Positions 44,938 to 56,999 of a DNA stretch of 64,000 nucleotides are shown here, one piece after another. Below the pieces are notes generated by a model. That model was not told where the DNA came from. It made no database searches and saw only the letters and a program-made list of their open reading frames with translations. Made by a program: the position numbers and the translations under genes. The stretch covers positions 17,733,450 through 17,797,449 of the forward strand of contig CM074187.1 of NCBI GenBank assembly GCA_037179385.1, in the 5' to 3' direction. The first letter of the stretch is position 1; each line of letters starts with the position of its first letter. This DNA comes from Holothuria scabra (taxonomy: Eukaryota > Echinodermata > Holothuroidea > Aspidochirotida > Holothuriidae).

Positions 44938-47900
44938 TAAGCATCTTTGACATTTCAATTGGTCTACTCTGATATCTACTTATCAATTCATCTTTTGGGA
45001 ATGCATAGGCGCAAGTAGCGCGGACAGGGGGCTAGCGTTACCCACTATGATATTGCTTCGTCCGATTTTGCAACATTAAAAATGTAGTTTCTTGTCTTAA
45101 TTATTTATGTAAAGGTGAAGAAATGGACGCATTATTCTTCGTATGTAGAAAGCTTTCAAGTGACCTCACAGTATTGGTTAGTCACGCCTCAGTGCAGGAC
45201 AAAATGTCAACAGTGCATGTTTCAATGCAACAACCGCACACGAGTCCCTAGCTGCTTCGCAGATAGCTACACTAGATAGCGTACTACACGAATTTAGCTC
45301 ATCAAGATTGACGGGGTCTTTGACATCAGTGAAATTACTCTATGGAGGTTATGCATCGACGTCACTGCGTTTCGCATCTCTGTTTCCCATCCAGGAGTCC
45401 ATTTCATGTGCTCATGATGGTGCTGTTGTCCGCGTGTTTCGGTAACACAACGACTGCACATGGTCAGTTGCACATTACGCCAAATTGAAACGCGCTGATG
45501 TCATGTGCATATCCTCAATAGACAGATGTATAGATATGTGCCAACTGCGACAGGAGAGCGCTGTCTCAGGGGTATGATTTTTCAAAATTTCCTGTTCACT
45601 CAGCGCAAACCAGTGGTGGAGCTCCGCGTAGATAGTCTACCTAGCAGAGTTTAAGTTTCACGGGTGAACATTTTTGAATCGGTCGAAATAGCGACTGCTT
45701 AGACGCCCCTATAAGCATACGAAATGATATTTTTGACTGTCAGCATTGTCAAAATTGTCCAGATTCCCTGTACGTTTCGCCCAAACTTATGGTGGTGCTC
45801 CACGTAGACAGCTTCATAGCAGAGTTTAAGTTTCAAGTGAACATTTTTTGTCATTCATTTGTCATCTAACACGTATTGATAGGAGCATCTATCAAATTTT
45901 TATTATAAAAAAATATAGTTGCTTCCTATAACATGGTCGCCATTTTGAAAAATAGCCAGCAGACTTACTAGCAACATATGACTCATGGCAGACCACCGTA
46001 TCTGAACATCCAGGGGACTCCCAAAAGAAAACAATTTAGACCGGCAAATGCCCATTTTATCCCCCGCCTCTGTGAGGGACTGAGAAAACACAGTCCACTG
46101 TGTGTGTGGGGGTGGACGCTTGTGTTGTCCATGCATCGCATAGTATGAAATCAAGAATAAAGTCGGGTTACCGATTGTCGTTAGCAGTTCGGGAGATTTT
46201 TCCGGTAGAAAATGAGTTTTCCCAAGATTCGGGGAAATTTGACTGTCTCAACGGTATGAATATTTGTGACGTCATAGTTAAGATACAAAGGGCGAATCTA
46301 CAAGAGACCATTAACAACTCATTAAGGCTTTCAAGCACAAATGCCGGCACAGTACACTTGTATCTCTTCATTCACTTCTAGTGCACAAAACTTACGGCTG
46401 TGCCAAGTCTATAATATAAGCTAAGGACAAAAAACGTAGAAAAATTACCGTTGCTCAATATGTCAAAATCGACTCAGTGAACAACCAACGATGACAAAAC
46501 TTTTTTATTCCTTCTCTTCCCTTGAATCGATAAAAACTGCAAGATTGTCCTGATCTCCGAAGAATGACGCCACCCAAGGCAAAAAATTCCCTGTTGCAGA
46601 TTGGGTGAATAATGATTCCCCCGTAAACGATTATCTCCCGAAGTGGTTTAGGCAGCACTCTTCGAACAAAATCATCGATGGTGAGGCATTCCCCTGTCCT
46701 AGTTTGTGTGGGGTTATTTGGAATACAGAGGACATAAACTGAAATAGGCTAAAGGATAAAGAAGGGTATATTCCGATGTACCTCATGACGTGTCGCTACA
46801 TGTGCAGGGACCCAGCCGTCGGAATGGGGGACTATTCATGGACTTTAGCCGCCATATCTTTTCTTGAGTTTGGCCGAAAGGAAAAACTTATGTGGCTTTT
46901 ATTACCTAAATATATTGAGCCTGTACGATAACTAGAACCCTTACTTCAGATTTGGCTCAAGTCCGTCAGTGATCCTTTATATGTTTCAAATCATGGATCC
47001 GAATTATGATCCGTTCTCAATGTGGGGTTACTCTTAGGAGATCTATATGAGTTTTTGCCGCGGATGCGGGATTCCAGAAATAAATCACTAAGAGCTGTGT
47101 TTACTATTCATGTTTAAAAGAAAGGAAGAGTCGGGGGATTGTAAATCCAAGTTATCACAATTGTGGGGATAGGGCATATACTTCCACCTAATTCTCAGTC
47201 AATCAAATGCACACAACTCCCCATTGTACTTTGCTCCGTGTACTGGTGTTCAGGGAGTCGGTGTAATTATCACGGAGCATAGAATACTAGACACCGAGTG
47301 CCAACTTCCAATGTGTAACACTGACGAGAATTTTTTGTTGAACGTTGATATAAACTTTGTTATCAGAAGTGATTTCATTTCATTCGGTTTTTCACAATAT
47401 ATTATAGGGATTTACACAATAAACAGAAATAGATATAGAACATTTTGTATGCGAAGGGAAGCATTCAAAAATCCAGGTGGCTTGTCAAGTAGGATGTTCC
47501 CAAGAAAAAACAGTGAAAAGAAAGGAATGAAGATGTTAAAAGAGAGTACATAAAGACAGCTGATTTCAAAACGAACAACTGTCCACCTTCAATCTTGAAG
47601 CGGCTAATTGAGTTGGTTCGTGAAATCCAACATATTTTTCCAAACCTGTTAAGTTTTCTTCACAAACCAATGACAAATGGTCAAACTTAGACAACCCCCA
47701 TATCCTACATACAAATAACTGTTTAATGAGTGAGTAATTAACGGCTCACTTCGGTTTTCAAAAATTCGTGACCATACACTTTTTCAAATTGTGCACAAAA
47801 CCGTTACAAGTCCAGACACAACAACATTCAAAGTTTTAACCTTTTCCGTAACTATTGAATATGAACATTGACATACATGCTAGCTGTAAGCATTGTCATG

Positions 47901-48166
47901 TAGTAGTGACCCTTTAACACTCTCATTGAGGGATTGATATCAACTCAATGAGCCTCTTTAAACACCTATCCGATTCTAACGACCCCGATCCTTCCCCGTT
48001 TAAAGCGTATGCGGTTGCCCACTAAGTGGTCAAAGCCTGCGACCCATAGCGACCTTCTGTTACATCGAGAAGTCCAATAATCGCAACAGTTCGCGAGCTC
48101 TTGCGGTGAGTTTTCATTCCTTAACCAAGACCAGCTCTTCTCCCTGCATTCTTCCCTGTAACCAGC

Positions 48167-48171
<5 letters not shown>
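44938..48171. other. Non-coding stretch with a degenerate direct repeat
   Basis: No gene recognised. The phrase GTGGTGCTCCACGTAGACAG (45,791-45,810) and its relative at 45,612-45,640, each followed by AGCAGAGTTTAAGTTTCA and a GTGAACATTTTT phrase, form a direct repeat offset by about 180 bp. A near-palindrome with core TTGATATCAA lies at 47,932-47,953. Open frames at 46,100-46,381 and 47,224-47,553 lack known motifs. Confidence 0.5.
47922..47953. repeat. Imperfect palindrome with TTGATATCAA core
   Basis: CTCATTGAG and CTCAATGAG arms bracket a core containing TTGATATCAACTC, the same core as the palindrome at 44,907-44,930. Confidence 0.75.

Positions 48172-48239
<68 letters not shown>
48172..48239. 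repeat. (AT)n microsatellite
   Basis: Pure AT run of about 68 bp; its right end runs into TAGGTCGAAAACAGG, the start of an inverted-repeat arm. Confidence 0.97.
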
Positions 48240-48241
<2 letters not shown>

Positions 48242-48285
48242 TCGAAAACAGGTAGGAAAAAGTGCTTAAAAGTTTGCGGGAAACT

Positions 48286-48321
48286 CCACGACGTTTCGGG
48301 TATAAACCCTTCATCAGGTGG
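48286..48321 (-). ncRNA. Hammerhead-ribozyme-like motif with minimal stem III (minus copy)
   Basis: On the minus strand, in order: CCAC, core CTGATGA, A, stem-loop GGGT-TTAT-ACCC, core GAAAC, GTC, then GTGG. CCAC and GTGG can pair as stem I, GGGT and ACCC as stem II, and GTC is the usual cleavage triplet. Stem III is reduced to a self-complementary ACGT with no loop, so cleavage would need two molecules. Small hammerhead variants with shortened stem III that cleave as dimers are known in association with Penelope-like elements, and PLE fragments lie 0.5 kb away. One extra A between CTGATGA and stem II is a departure from the textbook core. Activity is inferred. Confidence 0.6.
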
Positions 48322-48329
48322 CTTATTTA

Positions 48330-48363
<34 letters not shown>

Positions 48364-48591
48364 CGGAGCTAGTTTTTGTCTCCTGTTTTCCCTTTTTTAA
48401 GAACATGTTCGATATTTACGTGCATTTTTTCATCCAGGACGCTCTTTTTCTTTTTTTTGATTTGTGTTTCATCCTTCGCACTCATGTTTTCTGACAGTCA
48501 CTTTCGTCCGGTTCTGTTTTTACAGCGATCGCTTCGGATTTCATGTTTGTCGTGTCCAATTGTTACTGTTGGTTGTTCAGTTTGGTTTTTG

Positions 48592-48627
48592 CCACCTGAT
48601 GAAGGGTTTATACCCGAAACGTCGTGG
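48592..48627 (+). ncRNA. Hammerhead-ribozyme-like motif with minimal stem III (plus copy)
   Basis: Same elements as the minus copy, all intact: CCAC 48,592-48,595, CTGATGA 48,596-48,602, stem II 48,604-48,615, GAAAC 48,616-48,620, GTC 48,621-48,623, GTGG 48,624-48,627. Predicted cleavage is after C 48,623. Because the two copies face opposite ways, transcripts from one strand would carry one active sense and one antisense copy. Confidence 0.6.
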
Positions 48628-48705
48628 AGTTTTCCGCAAACTTTTAAGCACTTTTTACTACCTGTTTTCGACCTACACATTTCAACAGTGCTCCGCAGCA
48701 TTTCG

Positions 48706-48810
<105 letters not shown>

Positions 48811-48821
48811 GGAAACTCATG

Positions 48822-49172
48822 AACAAAGCTCGAGCATACTCCACATCATCTTAAACTTGTAATCTCTGCCTGGAAGAAAAGTTCTTCATTATACTCAAAC
48901 CTTCCTTAGCAACTCAAAATGAAGGAACGAACTGGTAAGCTCTTGAAGACACAGGGACAAACATCTACTGTGTAATTATTCTAATAGGTAATGTATCTTG
49001 GCTCGCTGTACACCGTTCTTGCCTGTCCACAACGAACACGGAACGAACACGTGCTGAAAAACGGACACGTTCAAAAGCAGCGAACACATACGTATTCAAC
49101 GTTGTTGACATCATTATTGGCCCTTACGAAACAGTTCTGTAAAGCTATGTTGTAAGAACTTATTACAACCTT
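48822..49172 (+). pseudogene. Penelope-like element: C-terminal end plus 3' sequence (plus strand)
   Basis: Translation reads KARAYSTSS, a TAA, then TCNLCLEEKFFIILKPSLAT and, after frameshifts, ELVSS and RHRDKHLLCNYSNR. This matches the end of GIY-YIG-bearing PLE proteins (CNLCLEEK and R-H-R motifs after the nuclease) and the corresponding reading of the minus-strand copy at 50,560-50,700. The 3' sequence runs to an (AT)n array, and its last 140 bp are repeated in inverted form at 49,284-49,428. Too short and broken to be a gene. Confidence 0.7.
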
Positions 49173-49256
49173 TTATATATATATATATATATATATATAC
49201 GAAACATATATACGAAACAGTTCTGTAAAGCTATGTTGTAAGAACTTATTACAACC

Positions 49257-49291
<35 letters not shown>

Positions 49292-49424
49292 GTTGTAATA
49301 AGTCCTTACAACATAGCTTTACAGAACTGTTTCGTAAGGGCCAATAATGATGTCAACAACGTTGAATACGTATGTGTTCGCTGCTTTTGAACGTGTCCGT
49401 TTTTAAGCACGTGTTCGTTCCGTG

Positions 49425-49428
<4 letters not shown>
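49031..49428. repeat. Inverted repeat of PLE 3' sequence around AT arrays
   Basis: Left arm 49,031-49,173 (from AACACGGAACGAACACGTGC to AACTTATTACAACC) and right arm 49,284-49,428 are near-perfect reverse complements of about 140 bp. Between them are two (AT)n runs (49,173-49,199 and 49,260-49,287) and a second direct copy of the arm end (49,211-49,259, ACGAAACAGTTCTGTAAAGC onward). Confidence 0.9.

Positions 49429-49471
<43 letters not shown>
49425..49471. repeat. (AT)n microsatellite
   Basis: AT run of about 45 bp at the end of the inverted-repeat arm. Confidence 0.95.
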
Positions 49472-49473
<2 letters not shown>

Positions 49474-49828
49474 ACGCTAATTCCCACCTTAGGGGGAAAT
49501 TGTTATATCTGCGCGGACATAGGGCGAAAAAATAACAATGAACTACATAAGAAAAAGAATTCGCCCTAGCGTCTAAAAATATAAACAAAGTTATTTCAAT
49601 GGCCAGCCATTCGTTCGTGTTAACAGCTAGGTGTCCCTAAATTTGACAACTTTGAAGTAATTGTATCTACTTTGTAAATCTAGGAGGGCGCCCTTGTCCG
49701 TTTACGTATTCCTATAGAAAAAGTGTGTAGAAACGTTACGGCGAAACTTATATTTCGCCCCCAAAAAATTTTCCCCTTAAGGTCGACTTTTTAACAACAA
49801 CTTTCCCCCTTAGTGCCGAATTAGTGAA
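49472..49828. other. Non-coding stretch between AT arrays
   Basis: No gene recognised; no motif beyond short purine/pyrimidine runs. Confidence 0.5.
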
Positions 49829-49846
49829 ATATATATATATATATAT

Positions 49847-49910
49847 AGTAGGTCGAAGTTGGAAGATCGAAGTTAGAATTCTAACTTCGATCTACCAACT
49901 TCGACCTACT
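49847..49910. repeat. 64-bp palindrome next to an (AT)n run
   Basis: Two 32-bp halves are reverse complements with a single mismatch and no loop. The right half contains CTAACTTCGATCTACCAACT followed by TCGACCTACT. The same 32-bp half occurs singly at about 56,391-56,421 and 56,788-56,820, each time directly before an (AT)n array. An (AT)n run (49,829-49,847) precedes this one. Confidence 0.92.
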
Positions 49911-50004
49911 GATTATTCATCCCGCTTGGGAGTACCTTGGTAACAAGGAGAGAAAATTGATTCACGTGGGGTATTTATAGCCTGTTGTCGCTTCTGTGAA
50001 TCAC

Positions 50005-50079
50005 GAGCTGTTCTAGCGTAGTGGACATAGACTCTGCCCGGAAAGCGGAGGATGGTGGGTTCGGTCCCCCGTGCGGCTC
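50005..50079 (+). tRNA. tRNA-like sequence (pseudogene or SINE head)
   Basis: A-box TAGCGTAGTGG at 50,014-50,024 and B-box GGTTCGGTCCC at 50,058-50,068, 44 nt apart as in tRNA genes. GAGC at the start can pair with GCTC at the end, and TCTGC/GCGGA can form an anticodon stem with loop CCGGAAA (apparent anticodon GGA), though U33 is missing. No canonical B-box A is present. It is more likely a tRNA-derived repeat than a working tRNA. Confidence 0.45.
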
Positions 50080-50191
50080 AATTTTTCTCTCTGGTGTTTT
50101 TCTTCAACCGTTCCTCCTTTGATAAGAGTTTATACTCTATCTTGGATCGGTATAAAATTCAGGATCGAATTTATTACTACAATACTTTCGA

Positions 50192-50412
<221 letters not shown>

Positions 50413-50413
<1 letters not shown>

Positions 50414-52115
50414 GTTGCAATAGGCTTTACAACATAGCTTAACAGAACTATTTCGTAAGGGTTAATAATGTACATCCTCACTCCTCAGAAGCCTGAAGTA
50501 GAATGGTGTCAATATTGTTGAATACTTCGCGGCTTTTGGTTGGATCCGTTTTAAAGCACGTGTTCAGCCTGTAAGAATAATTACCCAGTAGATGTTTGTT
50601 CCTCTGTCTTCAAGAGCTTGTTAGTTCGTTTCGTTTATTTACAGTGGCTAAGGAAGGTTTTAGTTCTTTTCTTCTAGACAGAGATTAGAAGTTTTCGATG
50701 ATGTTTTTCAAGATGTATTCACTGAGTGCCGTTGCGTTTCTCTTGTTTTTGTGTTTGAAGCTAGACTTGTGGGCGGTGTACCTGGTTTTGAATGTGATCT
50801 CTGTTAGACCGGCAAATGTATGTTTCTTCGTTGTGGTTGTCGTCTCGTACGCATGTTACAGTTGCTTGGTATACATAATATTGTTGGTGAGACAGTTGAA
50901 TTCCAATGGGCACTCGCTTTGCTTTCTGCAATTGCAGTTTAGTTGCGTTGCTTGTTGTGCATCCTGTTTGGCCAGTATATATTTGTTGTGCGCTGATATA
51001 ATTGAGTCTATGTTTGCCATGCAGCTGTAACCCAGTTTCACCGTGTTTCTGTTGAGTAGAGTATGTAGTTTGTGCCCAGGTGGGAAGCAGCTGTCCAAGA
51101 GGTTACAGAATTTCTTTCCAATGTTGGTGGTGACTATCACCTAACGGGGAGTTGAACCAGGTTATATTCCTGTACTTCTTCGTTTTGAGGCACACTTGGA
51201 ATGACTGGTGTTAGGTGGTGGGTGCTGTTGGCTTTCATGTATGGCTTGTGTGTGTCTGTGCTGAGATAAGGGGTTAGGTCTAAAAAGTTCACTTTTTTGT
51301 TTGATTCGATTGATGTGCTGAATGTGTTTTCGTCGGAAGAGATGTCGGATGTCTCCTGTTGATGCTTTCTGCAATGTTCTTAATGATGAGTGGGAGTGGT
51401 TGCTCTGTTTATGCACATAGAGAGTGGTGTTGTTGGGTTTCATGTATGGCTTGTGTGTTCTTGTGCTTATATGGAAGGCTAGGTCTAAAAAGTTCACTAT
51501 TTTTTTTGTTTGCTCCGATTTCTGTTCTTAGCTTGTTATTTGAGAATATCTTGCATTTTCTTTCTTTATTATTTCTGTTTGACTTGGTGCTGATTTGCAA
51601 AGAGCCAAACCGTCGTCCCTGTGTAGGCCGACATTCATGTTAACGTGCTGAAGTTGTGGTAGAAGGTACAATCCTATTAGTTCACATTTCCGCGCCGTCG
51701 AAACGGTCCATGGTGACATAGAATAAAGATTAGGTACCCTTGCATCATGGTGTTTCAACGTTGAATAACATAGTTTTCTTTGTGTGGAAGATAATATGTC
51801 TTTCGAATGCTGGTATGTTTGTGTAGTTTGATGCAAAGTCCAAAGCTTCGTTGAGGAGGTCTGCAGTAATTTAGGGGCAAAACTCACAGATGTCGAAAGC
51901 AATAAACGATTGTTGGTGTTTGTAGTGCATTTCACTAAACCAGTCTATGACTTTCCTTGTGTTCTTGCATTGGTTGTGACCTGCAGATTGTTTGATTTTT
52001 GACTTTATTCTTTTAGTATTTGCTTGCTAATCTTCCCTAGTTCTGATTTTGATGGGTTGATTAGTCTGCATGTGGGTTTGCTGCTGAAGATCAATCTGCA
52101 GTTACAACCAATGGA
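50413..52115 (-). pseudogene. Penelope-like element: decayed RT, Zn-finger linker and GIY-YIG nuclease
   Basis: Minus strand, reading leftward. Near 52,100-51,950: a remnant of the CRLINPSKSELGKISK-type block, then HNQCKNTRKVIDWF. At 51,760-51,590: KCELIGLYLLPQLQHVNMNV and GLHRDDGLALCKSAPSQTEI, the palm motif where PLE relatives have YRDD. At 51,500-51,160: NFLDLAFHISTRTHKPYMKP (partly duplicated). At 51,140-50,856: NIGKKFCNLLDSCFPPGHKL, NRNTVKLGYSCM, then CNCRKQSECPLEFNCL, the Cys cluster preceding the nuclease. At 50,850-50,700: FAGLTEITFKTRYTAHKSSF and KHKNKRNATALSEYI, the GIY-YIG core. Several frameshifts and stops. The 3' end meets the (GT)n/(AT)n array. Confidence 0.75.
51225..51520. 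repeat. Internal direct duplication in the PLE RT region
   Basis: The phrase TTTCATGTATGGCTTGTGTG and the following AGGTCTAAAAAGTTCACT-TTTTTTGTTTG phrase occur at about 51,233-51,305 and 51,437-51,513, offset about 203 bp. This repeats the NFLDL...HKPYMKP coding block on the minus strand. Confidence 0.8.
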
Positions 52116-54969
52116 AGGACATTAGTGTAGTCATAGGGTGCGTTCTCACGAACTCACTGTTGCATCGAGTTGCCCGGGTAACTCATTAAATAGCAAGTTC
52201 AACTCACCGTTTTTCTCGTGAGAACGGGGATAGAGTCAGGGCCAGGGTGGGTTGAGATGAGCCTGCTGCATAGAGGCAAACCATCCAGAGTAAATTTACA
52301 TTTGAACTTAGACGGTCAGGTGTTGACCGATTGATAAGTTCCTTACTTGTCAGTCTCGTGCAATGTATACATTGGAGTTGTCTAATCTACAAGCTATGCG
52401 TGTTCTAGTGTGTCCAAAGTAGCATTACTTTATTCTAGTCGTGTTCACAACATTTTCAAAGATTGGCAATAGGTTGAAGAAAGATTGAAGCTAAGCAGGG
52501 AAAAAGCAAACATCGAAAGAAATGTTCGGGAGTGGAGAAAAGTACTTTTGGAGCGAAAAGGCAACCCTCAACAGAAATAGATTATGCTAGGAGCTTATTT
52601 ACTCGACAATGGTAGAGAGAATGGGGGATTTGCGGATACAAGCGTGGAGAGAATCAAATCTAAAATAAAATGGACAACTTAAAAAGGGCGTACCTTAAGT
52701 ACGAAGATCGTATTTCCAGTCAAGTTGTATTTCTTTTAGATGGCTTCTACAAGATTCATGCCATTAGATCGTACCAACTAACTTCTTGGAAAAGGCCAAA
52801 ATGTACCACATCATAATTACAAAATAACAACTCTTCTGACTTTTTTGTGCTTCACACACCTGGGTAAGGAAGAACAATCCAAGCATTCCTAGTTTAGAAA
52901 TCTTTATAACCCGAATTCTAACCGTAACCGTGGTTTTAAAACAAATTTAAAAATTTTGACAAACTTGGGTTTTCCATTTCCGTCATACACATAGAGTTGA
53001 TCAGTAAGAAACACTAGAATGCGGACTCTGAATACCAGCGGCCGATTTACGATTTTTTCTGGGGACGTCGATCAGTTCCACAGGACCAGCATGTGTGTAA
53101 GAGGTGTACAACCAAAGGCGGATCCAGCCTCTAGCTCATGTACGGCACGTTGAAAAGGGGCATTTTTAAATGGGCAGAAAATGTTTTATTCTGTCCGAAA
53201 GACGATCTAAGCGGAGTGCAACCCTAAGTTGGCACGGAAAGTATAGAAAATTTTGAAAATCGCGACCCTCAGACAGAAGGAAATTGCATTTCCCAAGCTT
53301 GGAAGTAGAATCAAATCAATCATAAGTTTCAGCTTTTGTTTGCAAATATGTTCACTTCAGTAAAACATGAGCAGGACCTGTTTTGCCGAATACCAAATTA
53401 AGAACATGAGTGAGATCGGACTGTAGGCGTGAGAAGTGGAGTTAATGAAAACCTCATGAAATTGTCCTGCTATCCGCCCCCCCCCCCCCCATTGACCTCA
53501 GATATGACATTAAAAATACAAATACCAATAAAATTATGAAATATAACATTTAAGACTTCATTAACTAAATTTACAATCTTGTTTTACTATTGTAGACACA
53601 TCGTCTGATAGTCTGGACTTGAATTAAATGAAGAACTTTTTATGGAAAAGGGCTGTAGTCGAGTCCGGACTCGGAATCGTGATTTTAGAATTTGTTGGGA
53701 TCGGCCAGAGCCTTGAATTTTTTCCATTGAGAAAGTACAAGGACTCGAGTCCAAGTCCGAACTCGAGTTCTTGAAAGTTGTAAATTACTCTTGACTCTGA
53801 CTCTCCCCCACTCGACTACAGCACTGGTAAGTAAACCAGTGCTGATATTTTGGGAGATAACTTTTAGGATTTGAGTTACAAATTTGGTAAAAAAGGTGCT
53901 ACCATTTTGTGAGTAAACACTTCTATAATTTAAAAGAAATGAAAAATAAAAAAGTAAAAAGAAGAGGTTTAAGCCTTGGTTCTAAAAAATAAAAATTTGG
54001 GAAATTTGCTATCTAATGATCAAGCAGGGAGTTGCAATAGTCGGCTTTTGTTTCATAAAATTCTGAACTCCCTCCAACACAAGCCCAATACTTGCAAATA
54101 TGTGCAAAACAGACAAATTTTTGACGAGATTTGGTCACTGCAAATTGCAATCCCTACTGCAAGTGGAAGGTCTCGAAAACTTTTCTTTCCTGGCTCAGGG
54201 TGGAAATAAATAATGTCGCAAATGTGCCAAATTTTCCTTCATAAAATTCCAAGTTTTCTCCAATATAGGGTAATGTCTTAATTTTTGAATATTTGTCTCG
54301 AAAGGGCGAAGTCGCTATGCAATCTCGAGTTTGCTCATAGGAAGGGCGGATTCTTCAATAGTACCCAACCTTTTGAAATCTATTTACAGGAAAGCAGAGT
54401 CCAAAAGTTTGTGCACAAGCAACTCCAAGCTTTAAAATATTTGTTTTAAAAAGACCAAACTTTCGGAGAGATTTGCAAATTGCGAGTGTCTATCGTTCAC
54501 ATTGTAAGAATCGAAACGTTTAGGTCCTTGCACCCCCACGGAAAACGGTTTGGAGGAGAAAACGTTGGATATACCACTGTCAAACTGTGATTAGTATGAA
54601 TGCATAAAAATGTTATACGAAACAGGTTTCTTTCAACCTCATTTCTTAGTCCTCTGCAACGCTTTGCCCGAAATGGTAGAATATTCAGTTCGGGCAAATG
54701 TTCCAAAATGTTCTGGGATGCATTCAAATGCTAGATACCACGGATAGGAGAAAGAATGTACCGGTGGATGGAGAGCCTTAATTGAAGCTACCCGGAAAAT
54801 GGTAATGGTGCATTTTATCTGGTACGGTAATTATTTTGTCATTTTTCAATTTGCTTTCATGTACTGAAGAAACTTGCCCAAAAAATTAAAAAAAAAAACT
54901 CAATACAAACCCTTAAAAAAAAAAACTCAACTGATCAGATTCCCAGGCATGGGAAATGCCATTTGTGCC
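52116..54969. other. Non-coding stretch with a small inverted-repeat element
   Basis: No gene recognised. At 53,652-53,822 a 171-bp unit has perfect 12-bp terminal inverted repeats (GCTGTAGTCGAG and CTCGACTACAGC) and internal GAGTCCGGACTCG-like palindromes, so it may be a MITE-like repeat. A poly(C) run lies at 53,478-53,490. Phrases such as TTTCATAAAATTC recur near 54,050 and 54,240. Confidence 0.5.
53652..53822. repeat. MITE-like unit with 12-bp inverted termini
   Basis: Termini GCTGTAGTCGAG (53,652-53,663) and CTCGACTACAGC (53,811-53,822) are exact reverse complements. CGAGTCC/GGACTCG and ACTCGAGT phrases recur inside. Clear target duplications are not seen. Confidence 0.55.
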
Positions 54970-55045
54970 GAGTGTGTGGTCTAGTTGGTAAAGCATCCGT
55001 CCCTCATACGTAGGGTCCAAGGTTTGACTCCCAGTCTGGATACAC
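54970..55045 (+). tRNA. tRNA-like sequence (probable tRNA-derived repeat)
   Basis: A-box TGGTCTAGTTGG at 54,977-54,988 and B-box-like GGTTTGACTCC at 55,021-55,031, 44 nt apart. CCCT/AGGG gives a partial anticodon stem with loop CATACGT, but the position-33 T is replaced by A and the acceptor stem does not pair well. It looks like a SINE head or decayed tRNA, not a functional gene. Confidence 0.45.
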
Positions 55046-55980
55046 AAAAATTGAAAACTAGTACTGCTGTTGTCTATGATTTTCTGCACAGACAATGGAG
55101 TTGGACAACATTCCACTGCCCCACAACTGAAAAGGGGCCCTTTGCGCCCCTAGATCTATTAATCCAGAAGGTTATAAGAAATTGGGGCGTAAAATCCAGT
55201 CAATTCTAATCTAACCCATCTTCAAAACATTCTAAGGAGGGATTAACAGGTTGAAAATTGTTTAAGCCACTCTCCACGCATGCGTCATGAGTCCTCTAGG
55301 GAACTGTTTGTACAAAGTGTGCATTTTCATTCATGTTTCGTGTCCAGTAAACTAAGGACGGATAGATATTTATTGCACACAAGACATCGAAAACCTTGAA
55401 TTGTGGGGAGGGCCGGTCTTCATTGAAAAAATGTTAGTTTTATCGGTTGGACCAGTTGAGTTTGTACCAATAAGTTTTGACATGTTGGAGGGCTACTTAT
55501 TCGAAGGATTTTATTCAAACGTGCATTGGAATCCAAGATGTAGTCAACAAGATTCGTCGAGTTAACTATCTGACCATAAACATCATATCCTCATACTAAT
55601 GAATAGCAGATTTTTCGCTTTTCTCCCAAATTCGGATCTTTTTTTTCCCCCCCAAAAAAACACATTATCAGGACGTGGTTGCACAAGTGGTAAATTAACT
55701 AGGTTATACGAACTTCATATTCCCCATGAATAGGTCATCATCACTGAGGCTTAGCAGAACATCGGAGTGCGTAGTGGAAAGGGGCCATGACCCAAGTAAA
55801 ACCACCAATTCGGGGGAAATCACCTGTACTAATCTGACCGAGTCACATGAACCATAAAGACCCAGTAGAAACACGATGGGTTACAAGAAACAGGCGCCGC
55901 AGTGTCGATGTCAGTCTTTTGGAAAGCTGTACTTAAACGCACTTTTATCATGACATTGCTATTTTAGGCTAGCACTCACT
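55046..55980. other. Non-coding stretch
   Basis: No gene recognised. Short frames near 54,985-55,209 overlap the tRNA-like sequence and have no known motif. Confidence 0.5.
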
Positions 55981-55984
55981 GAAA

Positions 55985-56997
<1,013 letters not shown>

Positions 56998-56999
56998 AA

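Larger units (their letters stand above)
48241..48675. repeat. Inverted repeat, arms of about 80 bp, each with a hammerhead-like motif
   Basis: Left arm 48,241-48,321 and right arm 48,591-48,675 are reverse complements with very few differences, from GTCGAAAACAGGTAG through AAAGTGCTTAAAAGTTTGCG to CCACCTGATG. Between them lie a poly(T) run (48,333-48,363) and about 230 bp without a recognisable gene. (AT)n arrays flank the unit on both sides. Confidence 0.9.

Noticed and set aside
46100..46381. 93-codon plus-strand frame and overlapping minus frames near 46 kb
   Set aside because: No motif, no splice-site pattern and no support beyond chance length.
50698..51030. 110-codon plus-strand hydrophobic frame (membrane-like protein)
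   Set aside because: It is the opposite-strand shadow of the PLE Cys-cluster and GIY-YIG region, which matches known motifs.
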